44,979 nucleotides of DNA from a virus. A program made the translations under genes and the position numbers. Below, in pieces: positions 31,222 through 40,250 of the stretch (position 1 is the first letter of the stretch; every line of letters begins with the position of its first letter). The stretch lies in IMG/VR virus record IMGVR_UViG_3300046501_000670, positions 1-44,979 of that record. One strand, 5' to 3'. The notes under the pieces are model-generated. The model saw only the letters and a program-made list of their open reading frames with translations. It searched no databases and had not been told where the DNA came from.

Positions 31222-32717
31222 TGTCGCTGCCCCTTTCCCAGATCGTCAACGTGCAGTTGAACGTGCCGCCGGTGTCCGCCGCGCGACGTGACTTCGGCCT
31301 GCTCGCCCTCTTCACGCCCGAGGCGGGCGAACCCTTCGCCGGCGCGACCGGTCGCTACGTCTACGCCGCCAGCCAGGCGGAAATCGAAGCCCTGTTCGAT
31401 ACGAACTCGCAGACCGCACAGGCGACCCAACGCTTCTGGGCGCAGACCCCGAAGCCCAAACAGATCCTCATCGCGCGGTGGAATAAGGCTCAGCGCAACA
31501 TCGCCGCCACCGCGTCGGTGCTGCGCGGCGGCGTCGTGGTGACGACGCTCGCGGCCTTCAAGGCGATCGTTGACGGTCGTTTCCGCATCACCGTAGGCGC
31601 CAATACCATCAACGCGACGGCGCTCGACTTCTCGGGCGCAGCGGATATGCCGGCGGTCGCCGCCCTCATCTCCGCGAAGGTGGCCGGCACCACGGTGACG
31701 TGGGATGCGGTCGGTAAGCGCTTCGTGGTCACTGCGACGGCCAGCGGAACGGCAAGTAACATCGGTTTCGTGACCGACCAGGGCGGAAACGGCACCTTCA
31801 TCGGCGCCCTGCTCATGCTGCAGGACGGGCAGGCCTCCGCGACGCCAGGCAGCGCCGCAGTGGTGATCCCTGCCGAGACGTTGCCCGAAGCGTTCGCGGC
31901 CCTTCAGGACGTCAACCCGGGCTGGTACGCCGCCGCGGTGGCCGATCCGGGCCTGACCGACGACGAGATCGAGGCTGCCTCGGACTGGATCCAGGCGGCT
32001 CCCGGCAAGGTCATTGGCTTCACGACCACCAACGCCGACCAGATCGAGGATGACCTCGATAACGTGTTCCGTGTCCTCTTCGACAAGAAGAACGACCGGA
32101 CGACGGCGCTCTACGATAAGACGGACTCCCACGGTGTCCTGTCGATGCTCGCCCGGGCTCTGTCCGTGAACTTCGCGGCGAACAACTCGACCATCACGCT
32201 GAAGTTCAAGCAGCTGCCCGGCGTGGCTGCTGACGATCTCACGCTGACGGAGGCGAACAAGTGCCGCGCGCTGGGTATCAACTTCTACGCCTACTTCGAT
32301 GACTCGCCGATGGTGGCCGAGGGCACCATGATCGGCGGTCGCTTCTTCGACGAGGTCCATATCCTCGATTGGTTCGTCGACGCCGCCCAAAAGGAGGTCT
32401 TCGCGGCGCTTTACGGCAGCCCGACCAAGATCCCGCTGACGGACGCGGGTACGCACAAGCTGATCGCGCGCGTGGAGAAGGTGGGGCGCGAGGGCGTGAA
32501 GAACGGGGCGTTTGCCCCGGGCGTCTGGAACGGCGACGGCTTCGGTTCGCTCGCTACCGGCGATCGCCTCGATGACGGCTTCTATGTCTGGGCCGACACC
32601 GTCGACAACCTCTCGACCGCCGACCGCGAAGCCCGCCACGCTCCGCCCATCCAGGCGGCCCTCAAACTGGCCAGCGCCACCCACTCCGTGGACGTGCTGG
32701 TGAACTTCGACCGCTAA
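31221..32717 (+). CDS. Tail sheath protein (DUF3383)
   Basis: A 498-residue contractile-sheath protein of the DUF3383 group, recognised by SLPLSQIVNVQLNVPP, RRDFGLLALFTPEAG, and the C-terminal DRLDDGFYVWADTVDNLS. Its presence shows that the virion has a contractile tail. Length is typical. It is directly followed by the tube gene, as always in contractile-tail operons. Confidence 0.92.
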   Translation: MSLPLSQIVNVQLNVPPVSAARRDFGLLALFTPEAGEPFAGATGRYVYAASQAEIEALFDTNSQTAQATQRFWAQTPKPKQILIARWNKAQRNIAATASVLRGGVVVTTLAAFKAIVDGRFRITVGANTINATALDFSGAADMPAVAALISAKVAGTTVTWDAVGKRFVVTATASGTASNIGFVTDQGGNGTFIGALLMLQDGQASATPGSAAVVIPAETLPEAFAALQDVNPGWYAAAVADPGLTDDEIEAASDWIQAAPGKVIGFTTTNADQIEDDLDNVFRVLFDKKNDRTTALYDKTDSHGVLSMLARALSVNFAANNSTITLKFKQLPGVAADDLTLTEANKCRALGINFYAYFDDSPMVAEGTMIGGRFFDEVHILDWFVDAAQKEVFAALYGSPTKIPLTDAGTHKLIARVEKVGREGVKNGAFAPGVWNGDGFGSLATGDRLDDGFYVWADTVDNLSTADREARHAPPIQAALKLASATHSVDVLVNFDR

Positions 32718-32727
32718 GGAGCGCCGC

Positions 32728-33162
32728 ATGTCTCGTTTTGACCCCAAGCAGGTCTCGGTGCTGATCAACGGCGTCCTGATCGACGATTGGTCCGATGGCT
32801 CGGACGTGATCGATGTGAAGTATTCGACCGACGCCGGCGCGCTCACCGTCGGCGCCAATGGCACCGGCGTCTTTGTCGCCAACCCCGACAAGTCCGGCAC
32901 GGCCGTGCTGAAGATCAAGCAGCACTCGGCCAACAACAAGTACCTGTCGGGCCTGATGGCCCAGCAGCGCAACTCGCTGAAGGCTTTCAGCCCCGTGGAA
33001 CTGGCGATCCGCGACCTCCTCAATGAGGACGTGGTGACCGGCGTCGAGGGCTACTTCACCACGCCGCCCGGTTTTACCCGCGGCAATGGCCACAACCCCG
33101 AGACGTGGACGCTCGTGTTCGTCCAGCTCGATATCAAGCTCGAAAGGGGGCTGGGTAACTGA
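32728..33162 (+). CDS. Tail tube protein (DUF3277)
   Basis: A 144-residue protein matching DUF3277 tube proteins: FDPKQVSVLINGVLIDDWSD, VGANGTGVFVANPDKSGTAV, ETWTLVFVQLDIKLERG. Hexamers stack into the inner tube of the tail. AAGGAG seven bases before ATG 32728 predicts high expression. Confidence 0.9.
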   Translation: MSRFDPKQVSVLINGVLIDDWSDGSDVIDVKYSTDAGALTVGANGTGVFVANPDKSGTAVLKIKQHSANNKYLSGLMAQQRNSLKAFSPVELAIRDLLNEDVVTGVEGYFTTPPGFTRGNGHNPETWTLVFVQLDIKLERGLGN

Positions 33163-33620
33163 TGGAATCCGAACTGCGTTTTACCCGTGACGGCGTCCAG
33201 TACGTCATGACCCCGGCCAACGCCATGGCGTCGTGGAAGGCGCTGAAGCGCGCCGCGTCGCTCCTCAAGGGCGTGGACGTCGAGGAAATCAAGGCCGGCG
33301 ACCACGAAGGGAAGACCTCGGTCGCGATCGGTACGCTTCTCGCGAACCTCGGCGAACCTGCCGTTGCCGAGATCGAATCGATCGTCTTCGCCTCGACCGC
33401 GGTGCAGCCTTCGGGCGGCGACAAACCCTACCGACTCGAGGACAGCCTGGACTCCCACTTCAACAAGCACCGCGCGCACCTGATTCCGGTGCTGGTGCAG
33501 GGGGTGAAGTACCAGTACACCGATTTTTTCGCTGGCGGCATGGCGATGCTGCAGGATCTGCTGCCCGCCAAGAAGAAGGCCCAGAGCACGGAACAGACTG
33601 GTTCATCTTCGCCCCAATAA
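33162..33620 (+). CDS. Tail assembly chaperone, short form
   Basis: A 152-residue protein lying between tube and tape-measure genes, the position of lambda gpG-type chaperones that coat the tape measure. It shows FTRDGVQYVMTPANAMASWK and SHFNKHRAHLIPVLVQGVKY. A second short frame follows immediately (33620-33760) and is probably expressed partly as a -1 frameshift extension. Candidate slip sites are T-TTT-TTC at 33522-33528 and the AAGAAGAAG run near 33572. Confidence 0.82.
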   Translation: MESELRFTRDGVQYVMTPANAMASWKALKRAASLLKGVDVEEIKAGDHEGKTSVAIGTLLANLGEPAVAEIESIVFASTAVQPSGGDKPYRLEDSLDSHFNKHRAHLIPVLVQGVKYQYTDFFAGGMAMLQDLLPAKKKAQSTEQTGSSSPQ

Positions 33621-33760
33621 TGCGCCGGCCGCAGCTGTGCACCCTGCACGAGCTGAAGACCGTGTACAGCCTTTCCGACCTCTGCGACTTCCACACGGCC
33701 ATCGCCGAGTGGGACGAGATGCAGCGCGCCGCCACCGAGAAACCACATGATCATCGATGA
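33620..33760 (+). CDS. Tail chaperone frameshift extension (gpT-like)
   Basis: A 46-residue segment (RRPQLCTLHELKTVYSLSDL..WDEMQRAA) that overlaps the stop of the chaperone gene (TAATG). The same frame is open upstream and reads well from TDWFIFAPIM, as in the T extensions of P2/Mu-like chaperones, so it is most likely the C-terminal part of a -1 frameshift product rather than a separate protein. Reinitiation at ATG 33620 is the alternative. Confidence 0.65.
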   Translation: MRRPQLCTLHELKTVYSLSDLCDFHTAIAEWDEMQRAATEKPHDHR

Positions 33761-35549
33761 GTTCCTCGTACGTCTCGGCGCCCTGGTCGACGACTCCGGC
33801 ATTGCCAAGTTTGCCGGCGGCCTGGCCGGACTCGGTGGCGTGGCCGCCGCGGCCAGCGCCGCTATCGGCGCGGCGCTGACGAAGATCAACGACTTCGTCG
33901 GCGAAGCTCTCGGCGCGCTGGACGAGATGAATGACCTGGCGGACCGCACCGGTACGAGCTTGGAATTCATTCAGGAGTTCGGCTACGCGGCGCAGATCAA
34001 CGGATCGTCGGTGGAAAAGGCCTCGGCATCGATCGAAGGCCTGTCGCAGGTCATCGGTGAGGCTGCCAACGGCCTCGGCCGGGGCGCGATGACGTTCCAG
34101 AAGCTGGGCATGTCGGCGAAGAACGCGGACGGCTCCGTGAAGACCGTGAGCCAGGTCATCGGCGAGGTGCAGGACAAGATCAAGGGTCTTTCGGCCCAGC
34201 AGCAGCAGTCGATCCTGGCGAAGCTGGGCATCGACGCGTCGATGATCCAGACCCTTCGGCTGAGCCGCGACGAGCTGGCCAAGTTCTATCAGGAGGCCCA
34301 CGACCTGGGCGTTATCACGGCCGATGGGGCGGACGCCGCTGGCGATTACAACGACGCCATGGACCGGCTGCGCATGGTCCAGAACGCCGTTCGGACCAAC
34401 ATCGCCGTCGGTCTCGCCCCGACCTTCATCAAGCTGATCAATACGCTCAAGAGCTTCCTGATCGCGAACAAGGAAGTGATCCGGGACGGGGTCGGAAAGT
34501 TGGTCGACATACTCGTGTCCGCCGGCGGCGCGCTGTGGAACTTCTTCCGCGGCATCGACCGGGTCATATCGAAGACCATCGGCTGGAAGGCGGTCCTGAC
34601 CGCGCTGGGAAGCACGTTGGCGCTGATCTTTGCCACAAACCCGTTCGTGCTGCTCGCGGCAGCCCTGGTCGGCGTCGTGGCGCTGGTCGACGACTTCATG
34701 ACCTACATGGACGGAGGCGATTCCGAGTTCGGTCCCTTCTGGCAGAAGCTGATCGACTACGCCAAGCAGGCGCAGGGCTTCATCGAGGGGAATGCAGACG
34801 CGTTCAAGGCCCTTGGGGTCGTGATCGCTGGCCTGGCGCTGGGCAAGGTAGTTGCCGGCTACCAGGCGATCATCCTGAACGTAGCGAAGCTGGTCGGGCT
34901 TGTCACTGGGCCGCTTTTCTCCGCGTTGCGGACGGCTACCATTTTGTTCCGAGCGGCGTTCGTGTCCAACCCCATCGGCCTGATCATCGCGCTGGTGGCG
35001 CTGCTCGCCTTCGTCATCTACGAGAATTTCGACCAGATCAAGGAATGGATCGGCGCGGCGTGGGACTGGATCTCGAAGCGGACCAGCGACGTTGTAGCCG
35101 AGATGCTGGGCTACTTCGAGCCAACGATTGACTTCTTCAAGACCCTGTTCGGGGCCATCGGCGATGTCGTCACGGGCAATTTCTCCGGCGCCTTCGAAAA
35201 GATCGAGGCCTTCTGGCAGCGGACCGTCGGCCGGATCATGGCTGGCGTGGAGAAGGTGAAAGGTTTCTTCCGCTCCATCGGGAAGACCCTGGGCGTAGTG
35301 AACGACGACGTCAACGGTGTGACCCAGTCAGTGGCCGACAAGGTCACCGCAGCTTCCGGCACGGCCGCGCAGGCCGCCGCCACAGGCGCGGTAGCCGCGA
35401 GCGGTGGCACGACTGTGACCGTCCAGCAGGACGTCAAGATGGATGTGCGCACGGACGACCCGACGATGGCGGGCAACACTGCCGCCAACAACCTGAAGAG
35501 GGAGGCGCAGTATGCCTCCCGCAACGCGCGCGGCGCGGTGGCGTACTGA
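33747..35549 (+). CDS. Tape measure protein
   Basis: A 600-residue protein with an N-terminal hydrophobic Ala/Gly-rich region (about 20-55), long helical stretches, several hydrophobic segments (for example 290-315, FATNPFVLLAAALVGVVALV, and 395-440, NPIGLIIALVALLAFVIY) and an Ala-rich C-terminal end. It sets tail length. At roughly 1.5 angstrom per residue it would give a tail of about 90 nm, an estimate only. No muralytic domain is evident. Confidence 0.9.
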   Translation: MIIDEFLVRLGALVDDSGIAKFAGGLAGLGGVAAAASAAIGAALTKINDFVGEALGALDEMNDLADRTGTSLEFIQEFGYAAQINGSSVEKASASIEGLSQVIGEAANGLGRGAMTFQKLGMSAKNADGSVKTVSQVIGEVQDKIKGLSAQQQQSILAKLGIDASMIQTLRLSRDELAKFYQEAHDLGVITADGADAAGDYNDAMDRLRMVQNAVRTNIAVGLAPTFIKLINTLKSFLIANKEVIRDGVGKLVDILVSAGGALWNFFRGIDRVISKTIGWKAVLTALGSTLALIFATNPFVLLAAALVGVVALVDDFMTYMDGGDSEFGPFWQKLIDYAKQAQGFIEGNADAFKALGVVIAGLALGKVVAGYQAIILNVAKLVGLVTGPLFSALRTATILFRAAFVSNPIGLIIALVALLAFVIYENFDQIKEWIGAAWDWISKRTSDVVAEMLGYFEPTIDFFKTLFGAIGDVVTGNFSGAFEKIEAFWQRTVGRIMAGVEKVKGFFRSIGKTLGVVNDDVNGVTQSVADKVTAASGTAAQAAATGAVAASGGTTVTVQQDVKMDVRTDDPTMAGNTAANNLKREAQYASRNARGAVAY

Positions 35550-35550
35550 C

Positions 35551-36321
35551 ATGGCGACGACGACGATCACCGGCCGACGGATCGGCACCATCACACTCGA
35601 CGCGGTGACCGAGGAAACCCACCAGTCGGACCTGGCCGTCACGGAGAACCCCGTGGAGTCGGGGGCCCTGGTGGCAGACCACGCTGTGATCGACCCGCAG
35701 CAGGTGACCGTCGTTGGCATTGTGGTCGACTATGAGCCGCCGGCGATCACCGCGCCGACGGCCGACGACTCGCTGATCGGCCAGGCGGATGCGCTCATCG
35801 ATCGTGCCGATCTGCCGGGCCCGGTCGCGGCCTTCACCCCGCAGACGCTGGTCCGCGCGCAGCGTGAGCTGAGTTCGTACGTCGACCAGGCACGGATCCT
35901 TCAGTACAAGGCGCAGAGCGCCACTCGAGCTATTGCCGAATGGCTGCCGGGCGGTGACGCGACCGGCACGGACCTGTCCGCGAGCGAAGATCGCGTCAAC
36001 CGTATCTACAGCCAACTGAAGGCGTTGCAGAAGAGCGGCGGGACCATCGACGTTCAGACGGGGCTGCAGCTTTACACCAGCATGCTCATCACCTCCTTGG
36101 CCGCCAGGCAGACCATGGACGGATCCGCCGAATTCGTCATCACGGCGCGCGAGCTGTTCGTGGTGGAGACGAAGACAGTGAAGGGCGTCTCTCTACCGGC
36201 GAAGAAGAAGGGCCGTACGTCGGCCCAGGGCGATGCGAAGTCCCAGAAAGGCAAGACCTCGCCTGACGACGCCGGCGACAAGCGCCAGTCGCTACTGAAG
36301 AAGGTCGGAGGGCTGTTCTGA
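35551..36321 (+). CDS. Tail initiator/Dit-like baseplate protein
   Basis: A 256-residue protein. The N-terminal 65 residues (GRRIGTITLDAVTEETHQSD, SGALVADHAVIDPQQV) match the Dit-like N-terminal domain of small contractile baseplates such as Pam3. A helical middle and a basic, probably disordered end (KKKGRTSAQGDAKSQKG) follow. It should form the ring joining tube and baseplate. ATG 35551 is two bases after the tape-measure stop. Confidence 0.82.
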   Translation: MATTTITGRRIGTITLDAVTEETHQSDLAVTENPVESGALVADHAVIDPQQVTVVGIVVDYEPPAITAPTADDSLIGQADALIDRADLPGPVAAFTPQTLVRAQRELSSYVDQARILQYKAQSATRAIAEWLPGGDATGTDLSASEDRVNRIYSQLKALQKSGGTIDVQTGLQLYTSMLITSLAARQTMDGSAEFVITARELFVVETKTVKGVSLPAKKKGRTSAQGDAKSQKGKTSPDDAGDKRQSLLKKVGGLF

Positions 36322-36638
36322 TGTGGCTGATCCCTACCGATCTCGATGCACTGCAGGAACAAACCTTCGATGTCGGCGACCAGACCATTCGGCTGACGCT
36401 TCGATGGAACTCGGTCGGGCAGCACTGGGCGGCCGACGTCTACAGCGTCACCGATGACGCATGGGTGGCTCAGGGCGTCGCGCTTTGTGTGGGCGTTCCG
36501 ATTCTGTGGCGCTCACCGGTCCCGTACTTCCTCTGGCTCACCGACGAGAGCGGGGTGGGGCTGGACCCCATGGTGCAAACCGACCTCGGCACGCGGTGCC
36601 TGCTCTACGTCGCGCTGAAGTCCGAGGTGTCTCCATGA
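36321..36638 (+). CDS. Baseplate plug protein (Pam3 gp18-like)
   Basis: A 105-residue, beta-rich protein (LIPTDLDALQEQTFDVGDQT, IRLTLRWNSVGQHWAADVYS, VGVPILW) with the features of the short plug proteins located between initiator and hub genes in Pam3-like baseplates. It would close the tube lumen at its lower end. Confidence 0.8.
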   Translation: MWLIPTDLDALQEQTFDVGDQTIRLTLRWNSVGQHWAADVYSVTDDAWVAQGVALCVGVPILWRSPVPYFLWLTDESGVGLDPMVQTDLGTRCLLYVALKSEVSP

Positions 36639-37468
36639 AACAGTTCGGGCGGCAATTCCGGCTCGAGCTGGGATCTGGAACGGCCGGGATCGCGATCGAC
36701 AACCTGCGGGTGGCGTGGAAGATCAAGAAAACCGGCGATCCCAAGCCCAACCCGGCGAAGATCCGCGTATGGAACCTCTCTCGGCAGCACATGAACCTGC
36801 TGGTGAGCAAGCAGTACACCCGGGCGCGTCTGTTCGCCGGTTACAGCGAGCTGAGGCAGATCTTCGTCGGGGACATCATCCGACCGTCCGCCGTGCGGGA
36901 CAACCTCGATTTCATCATGGAGTTGGAGTGCGGCGACGGAGATGCGGCCTATAAGGGTTCCCATGTTTCCCTTTCGCTCGCAGCCGGTGCGACGGATCAG
37001 CAGGTGTTCGCGGAACTCGCCAAGACCATGCCAGGCATCTCGGCCGGTCCAGCCGGCTTCAGCACGAAGCGCAAGCTGCCGCGCGGCAAAGTCTTGTCCG
37101 GGAACACTCGCGATCACCTGACCGCGTTGGCGAATAACCACGGCGCCGACTGGTCCATTCAGGACGGTGAACTGGTGATGCTGCCGGCGAAGCAGGTTCT
37201 TGCCGACGAGGCGGTGCTCCTATCAGAAGCCACCGGGATGATCGGATCGCCAGAGGTCACCGACGCCGGCTTGGAGATCACCTCCCTGGTGAATCCCGAC
37301 CTCCGTGTGGGCGGCCTGGTGAAGGTCGATTCGGTCGTGTCCGCTTACAACGGGGTGTTCAAGGTGACGACCATCGATTACGACGGTGACGCCATGGGCA
37401 ACGAGTGGTTCAGCAAGGTGACCTGCGTGGGCGGCGTCTTTCAGAAGGTGAAGCACAGTGGCGAATAG
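36635..37468 (+). CDS. Baseplate hub protein
   Basis: A 277-residue protein with FGRQFRLELGSG, PNPAKIRVWNLSRQHMNLL, GYSELRQIFVGDII and LVNPDLRVGGLVKVDSVVSA, the signature of phage baseplate hub proteins. They build the ring that carries the central spike encoded by the next gene. ATGA overlap at 36635. Confidence 0.83.
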   Translation: MKQFGRQFRLELGSGTAGIAIDNLRVAWKIKKTGDPKPNPAKIRVWNLSRQHMNLLVSKQYTRARLFAGYSELRQIFVGDIIRPSAVRDNLDFIMELECGDGDAAYKGSHVSLSLAAGATDQQVFAELAKTMPGISAGPAGFSTKRKLPRGKVLSGNTRDHLTALANNHGADWSIQDGELVMLPAKQVLADEAVLLSEATGMIGSPEVTDAGLEITSLVNPDLRVGGLVKVDSVVSAYNGVFKVTTIDYDGDAMGNEWFSKVTCVGGVFQKVKHSGE

Positions 37469-38102
37469 CGAGTGGGACAACGCGGACATGGGCGCCGCTG
37501 CCGCAGCGTTCGCCGACGAGTCGGCGAAGCGCATCCGCGTGGCGCTGCCTGGTGTGATCGTCAGCTTCGACGGCGACGCCCAGACGGCCAGCGTGCAGCC
37601 GCTGATCAAACAGATCATGGTCGACGGCACGACCCAGATGTTGCCGGTCCTTCAGGACGTACCGGTGAGCTTCCCGCGCGGCGGCGGCTTCGTGCTGACG
37701 TTTCCCGTGGGGCCTGGCGACGAGTGCGAGCTAACCTTCCACGACCGGTGTATCGATGGGTGGTGGGCGTCGGGCAACCCCTCGGAACCTCTGGACTACC
37801 GGATTCACGACCTCTCCGACGCCACGGCCAGGGTAGGTATTTCTTCGCTTCCCAACGTGGTCAAAGGCTTCGACGCCGGGGCGGTAGCGCTGCGAAAACT
37901 CGACGGGTCGGCATTCGTGAAGATCGACGCCGCCGGCGTCGTCCATATCGCCGGAACCAAGCTGGTCGTCGACTGCCCCATCGAGTACGCCGGCGGGATC
38001 ACGGGAACGGGCGACATCGTCGCCGACGGCGTCAGCCTTGAGCATCACCTGACCACTGGCGTCCAAGCCGGTACGACGCTATCCGGGGAGCCGAAGAAAT
38101 GA
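37458..38102 (+). CDS. Baseplate spike protein (gpV/Gp138-like)
   Basis: A 214-residue spike protein. The N-terminal OB-fold part has RVALPGVIVSFDGDAQTASV, VPVSFPRGGGFVLTFPVGPG and CELTFHDRCIDGWWASG, typical of the Gp138/gpV group. The C-terminal 60 residues (VKIDAAGVVHIAGTKLVVD, then IEYAGGITGTGDIVADGVS) form repeating short strands, as in the membrane-piercing beta-helix. GTG start at 37458. Confidence 0.88.
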   Translation: MANSEWDNADMGAAAAAFADESAKRIRVALPGVIVSFDGDAQTASVQPLIKQIMVDGTTQMLPVLQDVPVSFPRGGGFVLTFPVGPGDECELTFHDRCIDGWWASGNPSEPLDYRIHDLSDATARVGISSLPNVVKGFDAGAVALRKLDGSAFVKIDAAGVVHIAGTKLVVDCPIEYAGGITGTGDIVADGVSLEHHLTTGVQAGTTLSGEPKK

Positions 38103-38452
38103 GGGTTCGACGCATCGACGGGAAGGGCGACTGGACCTTCGGCGCCGGCCGAGCCAGTTACGCCGACCGCTCCGAATCGGTAGGCCAGCGGGTGAAGACC
38201 CGGCTGCTGTCGTTCAGGGGCGACTGGTTCCTCGACCTCGCCCACGGGCTTCCCTGGTTCCAGCTCATTGAGCGTCCGGCGGACCTCGCTCGCATCGAGC
38301 GAGAGGTCAAGGGACAGATCCTGCGCACCGATGGTGTCAGCCAGATCATAGCTTTCTCGATGGCTCCCAACGTTACGACGCGGCAGCTCAACATCACCAC
38401 CACGATCGTCGACATCTACGGTGTCGAGTCCACGATCAGCACCGGAGCCTGA
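38099..38452 (+). CDS. Baseplate wedge protein (gp25/gpW-like)
   Basis: A 117-residue protein with VGQRVKTRLLSFRGDWFLDL, HGLPWFQLI and REVKGQILRTDGVSQI, matching the gp25-like lysozyme-fold wedge subunit that links sheath initiation to the baseplate. Next to gpJ-like, as expected. ATGA overlap at 38099. Confidence 0.85.
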   Translation: MRVRRIDGKGDWTFGAGRASYADRSESVGQRVKTRLLSFRGDWFLDLAHGLPWFQLIERPADLARIEREVKGQILRTDGVSQIIAFSMAPNVTTRQLNITTTIVDIYGVESTISTGA

Positions 38453-38454
38453 CC

Positions 38455-39600
38455 ATGGGACAAGTAACGGCGGCAGGGTATGTCGCCGAGCGGCTCGACG
38501 CCATCGTGGCGCAGCTGGAGGCGGGCTTCCGCACGATCTACGGCAACGACATCAATCTGGATCCGGATAGTCCGGACGGGCAGATGGTGGGCCTGATCGG
38601 GCAAATGCGGACCGACATCGAGGAGCTTGGCGAGCAGATCTACCGCGCCTTGGATCCCGACTATGCCGCGGGGGCATGGCTCGAGCAGCGCGCCGCCTAC
38701 GCCGGCCTTATCCGGAGGCTGGCCAGCTACAGTTACCTGCGCGACGTGGTCTTGAGCGGTCGTCCGCAGTCCATCATCCCCGCCGGGTCCGTCGTGAGCG
38801 ACGGGAACAACATTCGCTGGCGGTCGGTCTCCAGCGTCACGCTGAACGTTGACGGGTCCGCCCGCGCTGACTTCCGCAGTGAAGATCTGGGGGCGTTCGC
38901 CTTGTCGGCGGGTACGGTTCTGGCGATCCAAACGGTTGTGCTTGGCTGGCAGACGGCCACGACGCTTTCGGATGCTGAAGTGGGGACGGAAGAGGAAGCC
39001 GACCCGGAACTGCGTGCGCGGTTCTTCCGAAGCCGCGCGCGGCCGGCTTCGAATAGCGCGGAGGCCATCGAGGCGAAGATCGCTGAGCTGCCCGATGTCC
39101 GCCAAGTGGTTTGCCTAGAGAACGAGACCAGCGTTGTCGACGCCGACGGCGTGCCAGCACACGGGATCAACGTGGTGGTCGATGGTGGGGACGACGCTGC
39201 GATTGCGATGGTTATTCGTCAGAACAAGACGGCCGGCACCAGCATGCGCGGGAATGAAATCGTCGCCGTCCCTGTGGGAGCCGGCACGCGTCCCGTCCGC
39301 TTCGACAGGCCGACGGTCGTCGCGTGCCAGGCGAAGATCACCGTGAAGAGGCTCGCCAACTTCACGGCTATCGATGAAGCGGGCATCGCGTCAGCCGTCG
39401 CTTCGCTGGAATTCAGTATCGGCGAAGACGTGTTCCTCAGCAGGCTCTACACGCCGATCAATACGGTGCCTGGTTTCTGGGTTGCGGAGCTGCTCATCGG
39501 TCGCGCCGACGGGGCCTTGGGCACGGCAAACATCGCAATCGACGCACGCAGCCTCGCCCGCTTCGCCGTTGCCGACATCGACGTTGTGGTGGCGCCATGA
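38455..39600 (+). CDS. Baseplate J-like protein
   Basis: A 381-residue protein of the baseplate J family (P2 gpJ, Mu gp47): AERLDAIVAQLEAGFRTIYG-like N-terminus, AAGAWLEQRAAYAGLIRR, EADPELRARFFRS and HGINVVVDGGDDAAIAMVI. It forms the outer wedge triangles of the baseplate and, with the gp25-like protein, triggers sheath contraction. Confidence 0.9.
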   Translation: MGQVTAAGYVAERLDAIVAQLEAGFRTIYGNDINLDPDSPDGQMVGLIGQMRTDIEELGEQIYRALDPDYAAGAWLEQRAAYAGLIRRLASYSYLRDVVLSGRPQSIIPAGSVVSDGNNIRWRSVSSVTLNVDGSARADFRSEDLGAFALSAGTVLAIQTVVLGWQTATTLSDAEVGTEEEADPELRARFFRSRARPASNSAEAIEAKIAELPDVRQVVCLENETSVVDADGVPAHGINVVVDGGDDAAIAMVIRQNKTAGTSMRGNEIVAVPVGAGTRPVRFDRPTVVACQAKITVKRLANFTAIDEAGIASAVASLEFSIGEDVFLSRLYTPINTVPGFWVAELLIGRADGALGTANIAIDARSLARFAVADIDVVVAP

Positions 39601-40250
39601 GCTACCGCGATCTGCTGATATGGCAGTACCAGGGGAAGCCTCGCGCGGAGGCGACGGCCAACCTACTCTCGGTTACGTTCGGGGATGCGTGGTCGGGACT
39701 TTCCGCGCTTCGCAGCGTGCTAGACATCGATACGGCCGTCGGCCTGAACCTTGACCTCGTTGGCAAGCACGTCGGCCAGTCGCGGGTGTTGCCCACGGTG
39801 ACACCGCGAGGACTATTCGGCTTCGAAGGCGCGTCGGGAGGCAAGGGGTTTCGGGTCAGTGGCGAGGGCGGCGGTAAGTGGTATCGCTACGGCGACCCGA
39901 TCGCGGACTCCGTCGTCCTCAATGACGACGACTATCGCTTCTTGATCCGCTGCCGGGTTACGCGGAATTACATGACCGGCACCATGCCGGACATCGAGGC
40001 AGCGCTGGCCTTCATCTTCGGTAGCGGTGCCAGGGCGTACGACCAGTTCGATATGTCGCTCACCGTGGTTGTGCCAGAGAGCGGCGTGTCCGACTTCACG
40101 CGCTACGCGATAACCAAGCTCGACATTCTCCCTCGCCCCGTGGGCGTCAGAATCAAATTCATTCTCGCCGTCGCTGAGGGAGCTTTCGGCTTCTACGGCG
40201 TGCCCGGCGCGAAACCCTTCAACGGTGGAAAGTTCGCGAGGTTCCTATGA
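39597..40250 (+). CDS. DUF2612 baseplate/tail protein
   Basis: A 217-residue protein matching DUF2612: YRDLLIWQYQGKPRAEATAN, TAVGLNLDLVGKHVGQSR, DYRFLIRCRVTRNYMTGTMP. Family members follow gpJ and occupy the place of P2 gpI, linking wedges to tail fibres. ATGA overlaps on both sides. Confidence 0.87.
   Translation: MSYRDLLIWQYQGKPRAEATANLLSVTFGDAWSGLSALRSVLDIDTAVGLNLDLVGKHVGQSRVLPTVTPRGLFGFEGASGGKGFRVSGEGGGKWYRYGDPIADSVVLNDDDYRFLIRCRVTRNYMTGTMPDIEAALAFIFGSGARAYDQFDMSLTVVVPESGVSDFTRYAITKLDILPRPVGVRIKFILAVAEGAFGFYGVPGAKPFNGGKFARFL

Noticed and set aside
31098-33023. A 641-aa minus-strand open frame
   Set aside because: It mirrors the tail sheath and tube genes; no ribosome site and no family match.
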